A DNA stretch of 64,000 bases from Alphaproteobacteria bacterium (GTDB lineage Bacteria > Pseudomonadota > Alphaproteobacteria > UBA8366): positions 27,267-91,266 of the forward strand of contig WHUA01000017.1 in the NCBI GenBank assembly GCA_009377445.1, given 5' to 3'. Below are positions 55,141 to 63,863 of the stretch, piece by piece. Positions within the stretch are counted from its first letter, which is position 1, and each line of letters begins with the position of its first letter. The position numbers and the translations under genes were made by a program. The notes under the pieces were generated by a model, which saw nothing but the letters and a program-made list of their open reading frames with translations, was not told the origin of the DNA and did not search any database.

Positions 55141-56181
55141 ATGTTCGGTCGTCTTCTTGGAATGCTATCTGCGGACATGGCGATCGACCTGGGCACGGCG
55201 AACACCCTCGTCTATGTGAAAGGGCGCGGTATCGTTCTGAACGAGCCTTCGGTCGTCGCAATCGCCGAGGTCAAAGGCAAGAAGCAGGTTTTGGCCGTCG
55301 GCGACGAGGCGAAGATGATGCTGGGGCGCACGCCCGGCAACATCCTGGCGATCCGCCCGCTGCGGGACGGCGTGATCGCGGATTTCGACGTCGCCGAGGA
55401 AATGATCAAGCACTTCATCCGCAAGGTGCACAACCGCCGCAGCTTCGCATCGCCGCAGGTCATCGTCTGCGTGCCGTCCGGCTCGACCGCGGTGGAGCGC
55501 CGCGCGATTCAGGAATCGGCGGAAGCGGCCGGCGCGCGGCGCGTCTTCCTGATCGAGGAGCCGATGGCCGCGGCGATCGGCGCCGGCCTGCCGGTTACCG
55601 AGCCGACGGGCTCGATGGTGGTCGACATCGGCGGCGGCACGACGGAAGTCGCCGTCCTCTCGCTGGGCGGCATCGTCTATTCGCGGTCGGTCCGGGTCGG
55701 CGGCGACAAGATGGACGAAGCGATCATCGCCTATATCCGGCGTAATCATAACCTTCTCGTCGGCGAAAGCAGCGCCGAGCGGATCAAGAAGGAAATCGGC
55801 TCGGCCTGCGCGCCGGACGACGGCGAAGGCCGCGTGATCGAAATCAAGGGCCGGGACCTGATGAACGGAGTTCCGAAGGAGCTCGTCATCACCGAGCGGC
55901 AGATCTCCGAGAGCCTCGCCGAGCCTGTCGGCGCGATCGTCGAGGCGGTCAAGGTGGCGCTTGAACATACCGCGCCGGAGCTAGCGGCGGATATCGTCGA
56001 CAAGGGCATCGTGCTGACCGGCGGCGGCGCATTGCTGGGGAACCTCGATTACGTACTGCGTCATTCGACCGGGCTTCCCGTATCCATAGCGGATGATCCG
56101 CTGTCATGCGTTGCATTGGGCACCGGACGATGCCTCGAAGAAATGAAGACGCTCAAAAACGTCCTCATCAGCATGTATTGA
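55141..56181 (+). CDS. mreB: Rod-shape-determining actin homologue MreB
   Basis: MreB is a bacterial actin that polymerises under the inner membrane and organises lateral-wall synthesis. The 346-residue product has phosphate-1 DLGTANTLVY (17-26), VVDIGGGTTEVAVLS (phosphate 2) and the C-terminal adenosine segment VLTGGGALLGNLD. The N-terminal FGRLLGML amphipathic helix is the membrane-binding tip. It is the first gene of the mreBCD-mrdA-rodA set. Confidence 0.97.
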   Translation: MFGRLLGMLSADMAIDLGTANTLVYVKGRGIVLNEPSVVAIAEVKGKKQVLAVGDEAKMMLGRTPGNILAIRPLRDGVIADFDVAEEMIKHFIRKVHNRRSFASPQVIVCVPSGSTAVERRAIQESAEAAGARRVFLIEEPMAAAIGAGLPVTEPTGSMVVDIGGGTTEVAVLSLGGIVYSRSVRVGGDKMDEAIIAYIRRNHNLLVGESSAERIKKEIGSACAPDDGEGRVIEIKGRDLMNGVPKELVITERQISESLAEPVGAIVEAVKVALEHTAPELAADIVDKGIVLTGGGALLGNLDYVLRHSTGLPVSIADDPLSCVALGTGRCLEEMKTLKNVLISMY

Positions 56182-56233
56182 GCAGGCGTCTCGACGGGGC
56201 CGCCGGCAGCGGAACGTCGGTGTAGGAGCTTGA

Positions 56234-57142
56234 GTGCGGCATCGCCCTGAACATATCCTGCGGATTACGGCTCCGCTGCGGGGGTTTGCGCACCGATTCG
56301 CCTATGTCTTCCTGCTCGCCGCGGCCCTCGGGATTCTCCTGTTGGGGCGAGCCGACCCGCATATATTCCAGCGCGCGCGCACGACCGTCACCGATATGAC
56401 CGCGCCCGTGCTCGACGCGCTGTCGCGGCCGGCGGTGACGATATCGCATGTCATAGCCGAAGCGCGCGAGCTGGCCCGGCTGCGCGAGGAAAACATCATC
56501 CTGCGCGCCGAGAACGAGCGGCTGCTGAAATGGCAGAATGCCGCGCGGACCCTTCTCGCGGAAAACAAACAGCTCCAGGAGTTGCTGGGCTTCACGCCGC
56601 CCCAGGACGCCACCTCGGTGACGGCGCGGGTAATCGGCGATTCGGGCGGCGCATTCGTCCGGAGCGTTCTCGTCAACGCCGGCCGGCGCGAAGGTGTCGC
56701 GAAGGGCAATGCGGCGCTTTCGGGAAAAGGGCTGCTGGGGCGTGTCGCGGAAGTCGGCGAACGCTCGGCGCGCGTTCTCCTGATCAACGACTTGAACAGC
56801 CGTATCCCGGTAGTGATCGAGCGGTCGCGCGAGCGGGCGATCCTTGCGGGCGACAATTCGGTGACGCCGCGCCTGTTGTATCTTCCGGCGACGACCTCGG
56901 TTCAGGTCGGGGACCGGATCGTGACCTCGGGGCACGGGGGAGCCTTCCCCGTGGGCTTGCCCGTCGGCGTCGTGTCCGCGGTCAGCGACGAAGGCGTGCG
57001 CGTGATGCCTTTCGCCGACGCAACGAATATCGAATACGTCAGGCTGATGGATTACGGACTGGACGGCATCCTCAACGATGCCGACGAAGACGGCGACGCG
57101 GTTGCCGAGGGCAACCGGAACAAGCGGCGCATACGGCGATGA
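56234..57142 (+). CDS. mreC: Rod-shape-determining protein MreC
   Basis: MreC is a bitopic periplasmic scaffold of the elongasome that activates PBP2/RodA. The 302-residue product has a transmembrane helix (about 20-40), then a coiled coil rich in REENIILRAENERLL and the MreC beta domain (VTARVIGDSGGAFVRSVLVNAG, GLLGRVAEVGERSARVLLIND). Translation likely begins at GTG 56234, 10 nt after TAGGAG. Its stop overlaps the mreD start. Confidence 0.95.
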   Translation: MRHRPEHILRITAPLRGFAHRFAYVFLLAAALGILLLGRADPHIFQRARTTVTDMTAPVLDALSRPAVTISHVIAEARELARLREENIILRAENERLLKWQNAARTLLAENKQLQELLGFTPPQDATSVTARVIGDSGGAFVRSVLVNAGRREGVAKGNAALSGKGLLGRVAEVGERSARVLLINDLNSRIPVVIERSRERAILAGDNSVTPRLLYLPATTSVQVGDRIVTSGHGGAFPVGLPVGVVSAVSDEGVRVMPFADATNIEYVRLMDYGLDGILNDADEDGDAVAEGNRNKRRIRR

Positions 57143-57657
57143 TGAAGACCAGCCTATGGATGCGGATCGATCTGGCGGTGCGTCGCCTGACGCCGTTGTT
57201 GATTACGCTTGGCTTGGTGGTTTTGTCGCAGGTGCCGATGCAACTGCCGGCGGCAACGCCGATCGCGCCGGCACTGGCCCTCATCGCCGTCTATTTCTGG
57301 GCGCTGCATCAGCCGGATCTGATCCCGGCGCCGGCGGTGTTCGCGATCGGCCTGTTCCAGGATATCCTCAGTGGCCTGCCTATCGGCCTGAACGCATTTA
57401 CGCTCCTCGTTATCTACGGCCTCGTCGTTTCGCAGCGCCGATACTTCTTCGGCAAGTCGTTCATCGTCTTGTGGTGGGGATTTGCCACCGTTGCTGTTGT
57501 CGTGGGCGCCTTGGAGTGGGCGGCGATGTCGGTGCTGTCGGCGCAATTCATGCCCGTATTGCCGGTCGCTGTGGAACAGCTCACCGCCGCCGCCCTCTAT
57601 CCCGTCGTCGCCTATATTTTCGTGCTGACCCACCGCAGCATTCTCCGCGAGGCATGA
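57139..57657 (+). CDS. mreD: Rod-shape-determining protein MreD
   Basis: The 172-residue polytopic membrane protein of the elongasome has five or six hydrophobic segments, including LLITLGLVVLSQVPMQL and FAIGLFQDILSGLPIGLNAFTLL. The charged FQDIL motif is typical of MreD. The start overlaps the mreC stop (ATGATG gives two adjacent starts, 57139 or 57142). Confidence 0.9.
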   Translation: MMKTSLWMRIDLAVRRLTPLLITLGLVVLSQVPMQLPAATPIAPALALIAVYFWALHQPDLIPAPAVFAIGLFQDILSGLPIGLNAFTLLVIYGLVVSQRRYFFGKSFIVLWWGFATVAVVVGALEWAAMSVLSAQFMPVLPVAVEQLTAAALYPVVAYIFVLTHRSILREA

Positions 57658-57658
57658 C

Positions 57659-59545
57659 GTGAAGCCGGAGCAGGACCGCGGCAGATTATTTACGCGCCGG
57701 GCGATGATACTGGCCGGCGGGCAGGCCTTGATGTTTACGGGGCTTGCCGCCCGGATGTACTACCTGCAGGTCGTCGAATCGAGCCACTACCGCGTGCTCG
57801 CCGAAGAGAATCGCATCAGCCTGCGCCTGCTGCCGCCGCCGCGCGGCCGCATCCTCGACCGGCGGGGAGCGCCGCTCGCGACCAACGCGCAAAACTACCG
57901 CGTCGTCATCGTGCCGGAGGAGGCGGAAAACATCGAGCAGATGTTGGACCGCCTCGACCGTCTCGTTCAGGTGCCGGAACACGAGCGCCGCCGGATCATG
58001 CGCGAGGTGCGCCGGAGGCGCGCCTTCGTCCCGGTGACCGTGCGCGAGAACCTGAGCTGGGAGGAGGTCAGCCGCATCGAAGTGAATGCGCCGGACCTTC
58101 CGGGCATCAACATCGATGTCGGCGAGACGCGCTCATACCCGTTCGACGGCGCCGCGGCGCATGTGCTGGGCTACGTCGCGGCCGTCTCGGAACGGGACCT
58201 TACCGGCGATCCGCTGCTCGAGCTGCCGGGGTTCCGCATTGGGAAGACCGGTATCGAGCGGCAGTACGATTTGCAGCTTCGCGGCAAGGCCGGCAATGCC
58301 GAGGTGGAGGTCAATGCCCTTGGACGGGTCATCCGAGAGCTGCGGCGCCAGGAAGGGCAACCGGGTCAGAACGTCCATCTGACGATCGATATCGGCCTGC
58401 AGGAATTCGTCGCGAAGCGTGTCGGCGAGGAGCGCCGGGCTGCGGTCGTGGTGATGGATGCGCACAAGGGCGACGTGCTGGCGATGGTATCCGTGCCGAG
58501 CTACGACCCGAACGCCTTCAATGAGGGCCTGAGCGGCAAGGAATGGAACCGCCTGATCACCAATCCCGATACGCCGCTCACCAACAAGGTCATTGCCGGG
58601 CAATACGCTCCCGGCTCGACATTCAAGATCGCCGTCGCGCTGGCGGCGCTCGAGGCGAATATCCCGCCATCCTTCCGCACGAGCTGCTACGGCCACGTTC
58701 AGCTCGGCAACCAGAAGTTCCATTGCTGGAAGAAGGGAGGGCACGGATCGGTCGATATGCTCGACGGGATCAAGCTTTCCTGTGACGTCTATTTCTACGA
58801 GCTGGCGAAACGGGTCGGCATCGACCGCGTCTCCGCCATGGCGAAGCGGCTGGGCATGGGGCAAAGCCTCGACCTCGACATTCCCGGCGAACGCAACGGC
58901 CTTATCCCCACCCGCGACTGGAAACTCGCGGCGATCGGCGTGCCGTGGCAGCTTGGCGAGACGCTTGTGGCCGGGATCGGCCAGGGCTACGTGCTGGCGA
59001 CGCCGCTGCAACTTGCGGTGATGACCGCACGGCTCGTGAACGGCGGCTTCGCGGTGACGCCGCGCCTGACGCTCGCGCCGCCGGGCGTCGACCCGGCGGA
59101 CGAGCCGCCGCACAGCTTCCCGCCGATCGGCGTCGCCGATGCGTCGCGGCGGCTCGTGATCCAGGGAATGGTCGAGGTCGTCAACAACCCGCAGGGTGGT
59201 ACGGCGTTCGGCTCGCGCATCACCGAAAAGCGGTTCGCCATGGGCGGCAAGACCGGCACCTCGCAGGTGCGGCGAATTTCGCTGGCGGAGCGCGATCGCG
59301 GGGTGCGCAAGAACGAAGACCGTCCGTGGCGGGAGCGTGACCACGCGCTGTTCGTCGGATTTGCCCCGGTCGACGCGCCGCGTTACGTCGTGTCGGTCAT
59401 CGTCGAGCATGGCGGCGGCGGCTCGAAGGCGGCGGCGCCGATCGCCCGCGACGTCCTGCTCGAGGCGCAGCGCCGCGACTCGTCATCGGTCATGCCGGGC
59501 CGCATCGCCGCAGCGCCGCCCGTCGACAAGGGGCCGGCGCGATGA
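57659..59545 (+). CDS. mrdA: Elongation peptidoglycan D,D-transpeptidase MrdA (PBP2)
   Basis: MrdA is the class B penicillin-binding protein that works with RodA in lateral-wall growth. The 628-residue product has an N-terminal transmembrane helix (about 15-35), a pedestal/dimerisation domain and a transpeptidase domain with S320-T-F-K323, S374-C-D and K531-T-G-T-S. The long pedestal with LPGINIDVGETRSYPF is characteristic of PBP2. The start is GTG 57659, one base after the mreD stop. Its stop overlaps rodA by 4 nt. Confidence 0.97.
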   Translation: MKPEQDRGRLFTRRAMILAGGQALMFTGLAARMYYLQVVESSHYRVLAEENRISLRLLPPPRGRILDRRGAPLATNAQNYRVVIVPEEAENIEQMLDRLDRLVQVPEHERRRIMREVRRRRAFVPVTVRENLSWEEVSRIEVNAPDLPGINIDVGETRSYPFDGAAAHVLGYVAAVSERDLTGDPLLELPGFRIGKTGIERQYDLQLRGKAGNAEVEVNALGRVIRELRRQEGQPGQNVHLTIDIGLQEFVAKRVGEERRAAVVVMDAHKGDVLAMVSVPSYDPNAFNEGLSGKEWNRLITNPDTPLTNKVIAGQYAPGSTFKIAVALAALEANIPPSFRTSCYGHVQLGNQKFHCWKKGGHGSVDMLDGIKLSCDVYFYELAKRVGIDRVSAMAKRLGMGQSLDLDIPGERNGLIPTRDWKLAAIGVPWQLGETLVAGIGQGYVLATPLQLAVMTARLVNGGFAVTPRLTLAPPGVDPADEPPHSFPPIGVADASRRLVIQGMVEVVNNPQGGTAFGSRITEKRFAMGGKTGTSQVRRISLAERDRGVRKNEDRPWRERDHALFVGFAPVDAPRYVVSVIVEHGGGGSKAAAPIARDVLLEAQRRDSSSVMPGRIAAAPPVDKGPAR

Positions 59546-60693
59546 GGATATTGCCATATCAGGCGGTCTATCAGACCGAGATGACGCTGCGCCAGCGCCT
59601 GTGGCAGATCAATTGGTCGCTGATATTCCTGATCACGGTGATCGGCGGCGTCGGCATCGCCATGCTTTATTCGGCGGGCGGCGGCGCGATGGACCCCTGG
59701 GCTTCCAAGCAGCTCGGGCGCTTTGCATTGGGTCTGATCGGCATGTTCATCGTCGCGGTGATCGATATCCGCATCTGGCTGCGTTACGCCTATGTCATCT
59801 TCGGCATTTCCGTTGCGATGCTGATCGCCGTCGACGTGATCGGCCACATCGGCATGGGCGCGCAGCGCTGGCTTCGATTCGGCCCGCTGTCGGTTCAGCC
59901 GTCGGAGGTCATGAAGATGGCGCTGGTGCTGGCGCTCGCGCGCTATTTCCATCGCGTCAACATCGAAGATATCGGCCGCCCCGTGTTTCTCATCGCGCCC
60001 TTGGCGATGGTTCTGGCGCCGGTCGCGCTCGTCATGAAGCAACCGGACCTCGGCACCGCCGTGATGCTGATGGCGGGCGGTGGGGCGATCTTTTTTCTCG
60101 CCGGCGTCCGGTTGTGGAAGTTTGCGGTGGTGATCGTCGTCGGCTTGGCGTGCATTCCGATCGGCTGGAACTTCATGCACGATTATCAGCGCCAGCGCGT
60201 TCTGACCTTCATCAATCCCGAGACCGATCCGCTCGGCGCGGGCTACCATATCCTGCAGTCGCAGATCGCCTTCGGCTCCGGAAGCGTCTTCGGCAAGGGC
60301 TACCTCCAAGGCACTCAGAGCCACCTGAACTTCCTGCCGGAACGCCATACCGACTTTATCTTCACCATGCTGGCGGAGGAGTTCGGCCTCGTCGGCGGCC
60401 TCATGGTGCTGCTGCTCTTCGCGCTGCTGATGGTCTACGGCCTGGCGGTATCCGTCCGTTGCCGCAACCACTTCGGCCGCCTGCTGTCGATGGGCGTCAC
60501 GGTGACCATCCTGCTCTACGTGTTCATCAATACCGCCATGGTGATGGGACTGATCCCGGTGGTCGGCGTGCCGCTGCCGCTGATCTCCTACGGCGGCACC
60601 GCGATGCTGACGGTGCTCGGCGGCTGCGGGTTCCTGATGAACGCCTATATCCACCGGGATGTGCGGATCGGCCGCCACGCCGGCGAATCCTGA
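59542..60693 (+). CDS. rodA: SEDS peptidoglycan polymerase RodA (MrdB)
   Basis: RodA is the elongasome SEDS glycosyltransferase that polymerises lipid II with PBP2. The 383-residue product has about ten membrane helices. Key segments are RWLRFGPLSVQPSEVMK, the large extracellular loop LPERHTDFIFTMLAEEFGLVGG and the C-terminal GVPLPLISYGGTAML. It is coupled to mrdA by an ATGA overlap and is the last gene of the mre-mrd operon. Confidence 0.97.
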   Translation: MRILPYQAVYQTEMTLRQRLWQINWSLIFLITVIGGVGIAMLYSAGGGAMDPWASKQLGRFALGLIGMFIVAVIDIRIWLRYAYVIFGISVAMLIAVDVIGHIGMGAQRWLRFGPLSVQPSEVMKMALVLALARYFHRVNIEDIGRPVFLIAPLAMVLAPVALVMKQPDLGTAVMLMAGGGAIFFLAGVRLWKFAVVIVVGLACIPIGWNFMHDYQRQRVLTFINPETDPLGAGYHILQSQIAFGSGSVFGKGYLQGTQSHLNFLPERHTDFIFTMLAEEFGLVGGLMVLLLFALLMVYGLAVSVRCRNHFGRLLSMGVTVTILLYVFINTAMVMGLIPVVGVPLPLISYGGTAMLTVLGGCGFLMNAYIHRDVRIGRHAGES

Positions 60694-60834
60694 CCTCCGG
60701 TGGGCTAATTCGGATGACGGCGCCGAATCCGGGCGGCCGCTATCGACAAAGGTGACTTGCTTTGCTATATCGCCCCGTCGGATTCTCATCCGGCGTCGGC
60801 GATAACGGCCGCCGCGAAGAATGGCGGCCGGCAG

Positions 60835-60910
<76 letters not shown>

Positions 60911-61235
60911 CCGCCGGCCGCGGCTTTCGGCCACTTTTGGCACCAGGACAACTCTCTCAAAGACCGCTCGGGGCTCGCTGGGGCTACAGGGCACAGCCCG
61001 AAGGGCTCCGGGCGACCGTCCGGCCGGTCACCGGAGGTACACTCGTGCCACGGAGAGGGGATCGGGAGACGCACGAGCAGGCCGGGCGGTATGTCGGCGG
61101 GTGGCGGGGTGCTCCGTGGTCACAGGAGAGGCCGGGAGGGACCGGGCCACCAGCACGGTTTCTGAACAGTTGTAGTCCTCGCTTAACGTACAAGCGCTAA
61201 TAAGTTATTGGTTGGCGACAATTCGGAGAGCGCCC
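60911..61235 (+). other. Non-coding stretch after tRNA-Lys
   Basis: About 325 bp with no convincing gene. Open frames here have no recognisable domain and one runs through the tRNA. GC content drops towards the right end. No duplicated tRNA 3' end was noticed inside the window. Confidence 0.5.
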
Positions 61236-61715
61236 ATGCACGATGAAGACGATGATCCTCAATTCTTTAAGGAAGAGCGGCTTCGCCAGGAACAGGTAAA
61301 TGCATTTTTGCGACCGAGGCTTGAGCGAGCGGAGCGGATTTATCGGCAAGCTTTGACGAGCTTGTGGGTAGGTAATGCCGGTGCTGCACTCGCTACGCTC
61401 GGCTTCATTGGCTCAACTTGGAAGGATGGGGGATTTTCAAGAATACTGATTGCCCCTTTGGGCCTCTTTGGATTCGGACTTATTTTTATAGGGATTAGTG
61501 CGATATGGACGCTAGTCCGGGAGAAAAAATCAATTGAACAACTAACCCGTATCAACAGCATTTTTGAGATTCCTCGGAAAGACATCGAGACGCCAGCAGA
61601 ATCAGTCGGCCTCACACTTGGCAATGTGCCCAACAAATTAGCGGTTATTTCCGGGATTTGCTTCGTTGCTGGATGCGTTGCCGGTTTCTCTCTTTTAGTG
61701 TGTAAAGCGACCTAA
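61236..61715 (+). CDS. Small three-helix membrane protein of unknown function (accessory segment)
   Basis: The product is about 159 residues. It has a charged N-terminal helix (FFKEERLRQEQVNAFLRPRL) followed by three hydrophobic segments: LWVGNAGAALATLGFIG, ILIAPLGLFGFGLIFIGISA and VISGICFVAGCVAGFSLLV. The ATG at 61236 has CGGAGAG upstream. Codon use and GC content are lower than in the core genes to the left. The first helix shares the pattern of the convergent gene at 61998 (NGGAAVAMLAFIG), so the two probably belong to one family. Function unknown. Confidence 0.7.
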   Translation: MHDEDDDPQFFKEERLRQEQVNAFLRPRLERAERIYRQALTSLWVGNAGAALATLGFIGSTWKDGGFSRILIAPLGLFGFGLIFIGISAIWTLVREKKSIEQLTRINSIFEIPRKDIETPAESVGLTLGNVPNKLAVISGICFVAGCVAGFSLLVCKAT

Positions 61716-61815
61716 GTCGTGGCACCAATAATCAATTGGATCAGGTGTCGCGTCTGAGGCTTATCTTTATTTCCCGGATCACCGTCAACCCGTTCGGGCG
61801 CGTAACGAAACTCCG

Positions 61816-62004
61816 GTGCCGCCAACGCTGGCCCAGGTCCGGGAACATATAGACGGCGTCTTCGGCTGGTGTAACCGGTGCAGCCATCACGCCGTGCTGC
61901 CCGTGGCCGTGCTCATCGCGCATTGCGGGCCGGCGCTAAATCTCTCAACGGATTCGTGTTGCCGACGCGCGCGGAAATCTGCGAAAACTGGTCTACCTCA
62001 GTGA
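61816..62004 (+). pseudogene. Possible remnant of a small zinc-ribbon protein
   Basis: A frame from GTG 61816 reads PPTLAQVREHIDGVFGWCNRCSHHAVL and then LIAHCGPALNL. It resembles the N-terminal half of short alphaproteobacterial zinc-ribbon proteins with WCxxCxH followed by a second CxxC. The second CxxC is missing and the C-terminus is unrelated and Arg/Cys-rich, which suggests decay. Recognition is from memory of the motif pattern only. Confidence 0.35.
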
Positions 62005-62582
62005 AGCGCGGCGACTACGTTACGAATTTCCAACATGCCGAGCACGAATAACAGCAGGGAACCGACACCAGAAAGCATTGAAAGAATTTGTAAAACGTAA
62101 GTTGCCCGGCCCCATCGCACAGACGCGGTTGTCTCTCTAATATACGGGTGCTCGTAATGCCGCGACTTGGCGGAAGACGCGGCGCCAATACAGTAGTTGA
62201 CGAAGTAGGCAAACCCAATCCCGACTGCGGCGGACGCTACACCAGACGCGAACCAGATAAGCGGCGAAGTTAGCTCTGCCAACTTGGCCATAAATTTTAT
62301 TTTGTCGGCGGATATAAGATGACCAATGAAAGCGAGCATCGCGACTGCAGCGCCGCCGTTGATGATAACAAGAGCGCGCATCACGTGATTTCCGGCGGTC
62401 ACCGCGGCCTCGTTCGCGCGGTACATGAAGTCTAGTTCTTGATCGTGAACACGCTCCGCCAAAGCCCGTTTCTGTTCGTAATCCCACCTTGCACGAGCGT
62501 CGGCTTCGCTGGAACTACTCCGAGAATCACTCATTGCCGCCTCCGATAAGATGGGACCCGTATACAACACGTTTGATTGCAT
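61998..62582 (-). CDS. Small three-helix membrane protein of unknown function (accessory segment)
   Basis: The product is 194 residues, or 178 from an internal ATG (MSDSRSSSSEAD). A charged N-terminal helix (RWDYEQKRALAERVHDQELDF) precedes three hydrophobic segments: ALVIINGGAAVAMLAFIGHL, PLIWFASGVASAAVGIGFAY and VLQILSMLSGVGSLLLFVLG. Architecture and the first-helix motif match the plus-strand gene at 61236, towards which it is convergent. Base composition is again lower in GC than the core. Function unknown. Confidence 0.72.
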   Translation of the reverse strand: MQSNVLYTGPILSEAAMSDSRSSSSEADARARWDYEQKRALAERVHDQELDFMYRANEAAVTAGNHVMRALVIINGGAAVAMLAFIGHLISADKIKFMAKLAELTSPLIWFASGVASAAVGIGFAYFVNYCIGAASSAKSRHYEHPYIRETTASVRWGRATYVLQILSMLSGVGSLLLFVLGMLEIRNVVAALH

Positions 62583-62627
62583 CTACCAGCGTGTTCTCAT
62601 GTACAGCTTGATAATGCCAATTCACTG

Positions 62628-63389
62628 TCACCCAATTCCCTGCTTACCGGTCTGCATGCCGCACTTGTGAAGCGCCCAAAACAGACGCTTCGCGGCCTCG
62701 GGCACCTCAGGCACGGGCGGAAGCTCGGGCGGCTCGACGCCGAGGTGACGGGCTGCGTCCGCCACGCGCGACTGCAAACCGAGGAGCCGCTTGTTGAGGT
62801 TCACTTGTTCGGCGGCAATCTCGATAGCCTCGGCCAGGGCGGCGATCTGCGCCAGGGTGGGCGCGACCTTCTCGATGTGGGCGGCTAGCTGCGCCGCTTC
62901 CTGGGCGGCGGCGTCGAGCACACGCTGGTGGTCGGCGCGTTCGGACTGAACCTTGCGCTCGGCTTCCTGCTTCCGCGCAAGGCTGCGCCGCTCGATCTCC
63001 GCGCGAATGGCAGCTATGCGGCGCTCGGCTGCGCGCACGTTCGAATAATAAGTGCGGTTGGCGGCGGACGTGCCCACGATGCCGCCGCGCGCATCGCGCG
63101 CTTCCATCTTGTCGTGCCAGGACCTCGGGGCGAGGCCGTCCTCACCCGGCACGAACATCTTGTGCCCGTTGTCGTCACCGATCTCCTCGATGGTCCGCAG
63201 CGACGACAGCAGTTGTTCGGTAAGCTGGTCGTCGCTGGCACCGGCGACGGTGACCTTGAAGTGCGCATCCGAGAAGTTCGGCAAGACGACCGTGCGCGGG
63301 TCGATACTGTCGTCGCCCGAAAATTCCGGAAGGGCGGCGGGCCGGTCGAAGCGCGGGTCGTCGGCTTCGATAACTACGAATTCAGGCAT
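62628..63389 (-). CDS. Coiled-coil protein of unknown function (accessory segment)
   Basis: The product is 253 residues. The N-terminal third is mixed (PEFVVIEADDPRFDRP). The middle (about 120-200) is a long Ala/Glu/Arg-rich helix likely to form a coiled coil (AAERRIAAIRAEIERRSLARK, AAQEAAQLAAHIEKV). A Pro-rich segment and a short tail follow. No domain was recognised. It is the last of three closely spaced minus-strand genes (26-bp gap upstream), which could be phage- or plasmid-derived, but nothing seen here proves that. Confidence 0.6.
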   Translation of the reverse strand: MPEFVVIEADDPRFDRPAALPEFSGDDSIDPRTVVLPNFSDAHFKVTVAGASDDQLTEQLLSSLRTIEEIGDDNGHKMFVPGEDGLAPRSWHDKMEARDARGGIVGTSAANRTYYSNVRAAERRIAAIRAEIERRSLARKQEAERKVQSERADHQRVLDAAAQEAAQLAAHIEKVAPTLAQIAALAEAIEIAAEQVNLNKRLLGLQSRVADAARHLGVEPPELPPVPEVPEAAKRLFWALHKCGMQTGKQGIG

Positions 63390-63415
63390 GTCTGGTTCTC
63401 CCTCTTAGCTGGTGG

Positions 63416-63658
63416 TTACTTCGTGATGTAACGGGGCGGCAGCAGCACCACGTTGTCGTCGCGATGCGCGGCGATACGCTGATGGCTGAGGACGCCGCGC
63501 GACGGCGCGAGGGGCGCTTGTGCGGCATGGCTCGCCAAGGCGCGCTCGACCATCGCAGCGATAACCGCGTCTTGGTTGTCCGGGTTACAGGCCGGGCAGG
63601 AAGCCCCGGTGCAGATGTGCCCGGTGGCGTGGCTAGCGACGAAGATACGGCGGGTCAT
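63416..63658 (-). CDS. Small protein with a CxxxxxCxxC motif, unknown function
   Basis: The product is 80 residues. The N-terminal part contains CTGASCPACN, a possible metal-binding cluster together with a nearby histidine (SHATGHI). The rest is Ala-rich and ends DDNVVLLPPRYITK. Its ATG overlaps the stop of the upstream frame by one base (TAATG), suggesting coupled translation. Not recognised. Confidence 0.5.
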   Translation of the reverse strand: MTRRIFVASHATGHICTGASCPACNPDNQDAVIAAMVERALASHAAQAPLAPSRGVLSHQRIAAHRDDNVVLLPPRYITK

Positions 63659-63863
63659 TATCGTCTCCTTCCGAGGAGGGTTGCGCGCCCAGCACGCATG
63701 GCCTCGGCCAAGCTGTGGTTCGGGTCGCGATGGGCGGGGGCAGCGATGCGGCCTTGCGGCTTAGGAAGCGCAGGCTCGGCTATGTCGATGACATCGGGCG
63801 CAGGCGTCAGCGGCTCTGGAGCACGGGACTGGAAGCGCGTCACGACGTATCCAGCTTCCCCTA
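63658..63863 (-). pseudogene. Gene fragment truncated at its 5' side by an IS630-type element
   Basis: An open frame runs minus-strand to a stop at 63658, and its only early ATG (63876) lies inside the end of the adjacent insertion element. The authentic part (LGEAGYVVTRFQSRAPEPL onward, Pro- and Arg-rich) therefore seems to have lost its original N-terminus. It may still be translated from the element's ATG (MDHALGEAG). Confidence 0.5.

Noticed and set aside
54786..55261. Small minus-strand open frames upstream of and into mreB
   Set aside because: They are Arg/Pro/Ser-rich without recognisable features and one overlaps the mreB 5' end; they look like chance frames in GC-rich DNA.
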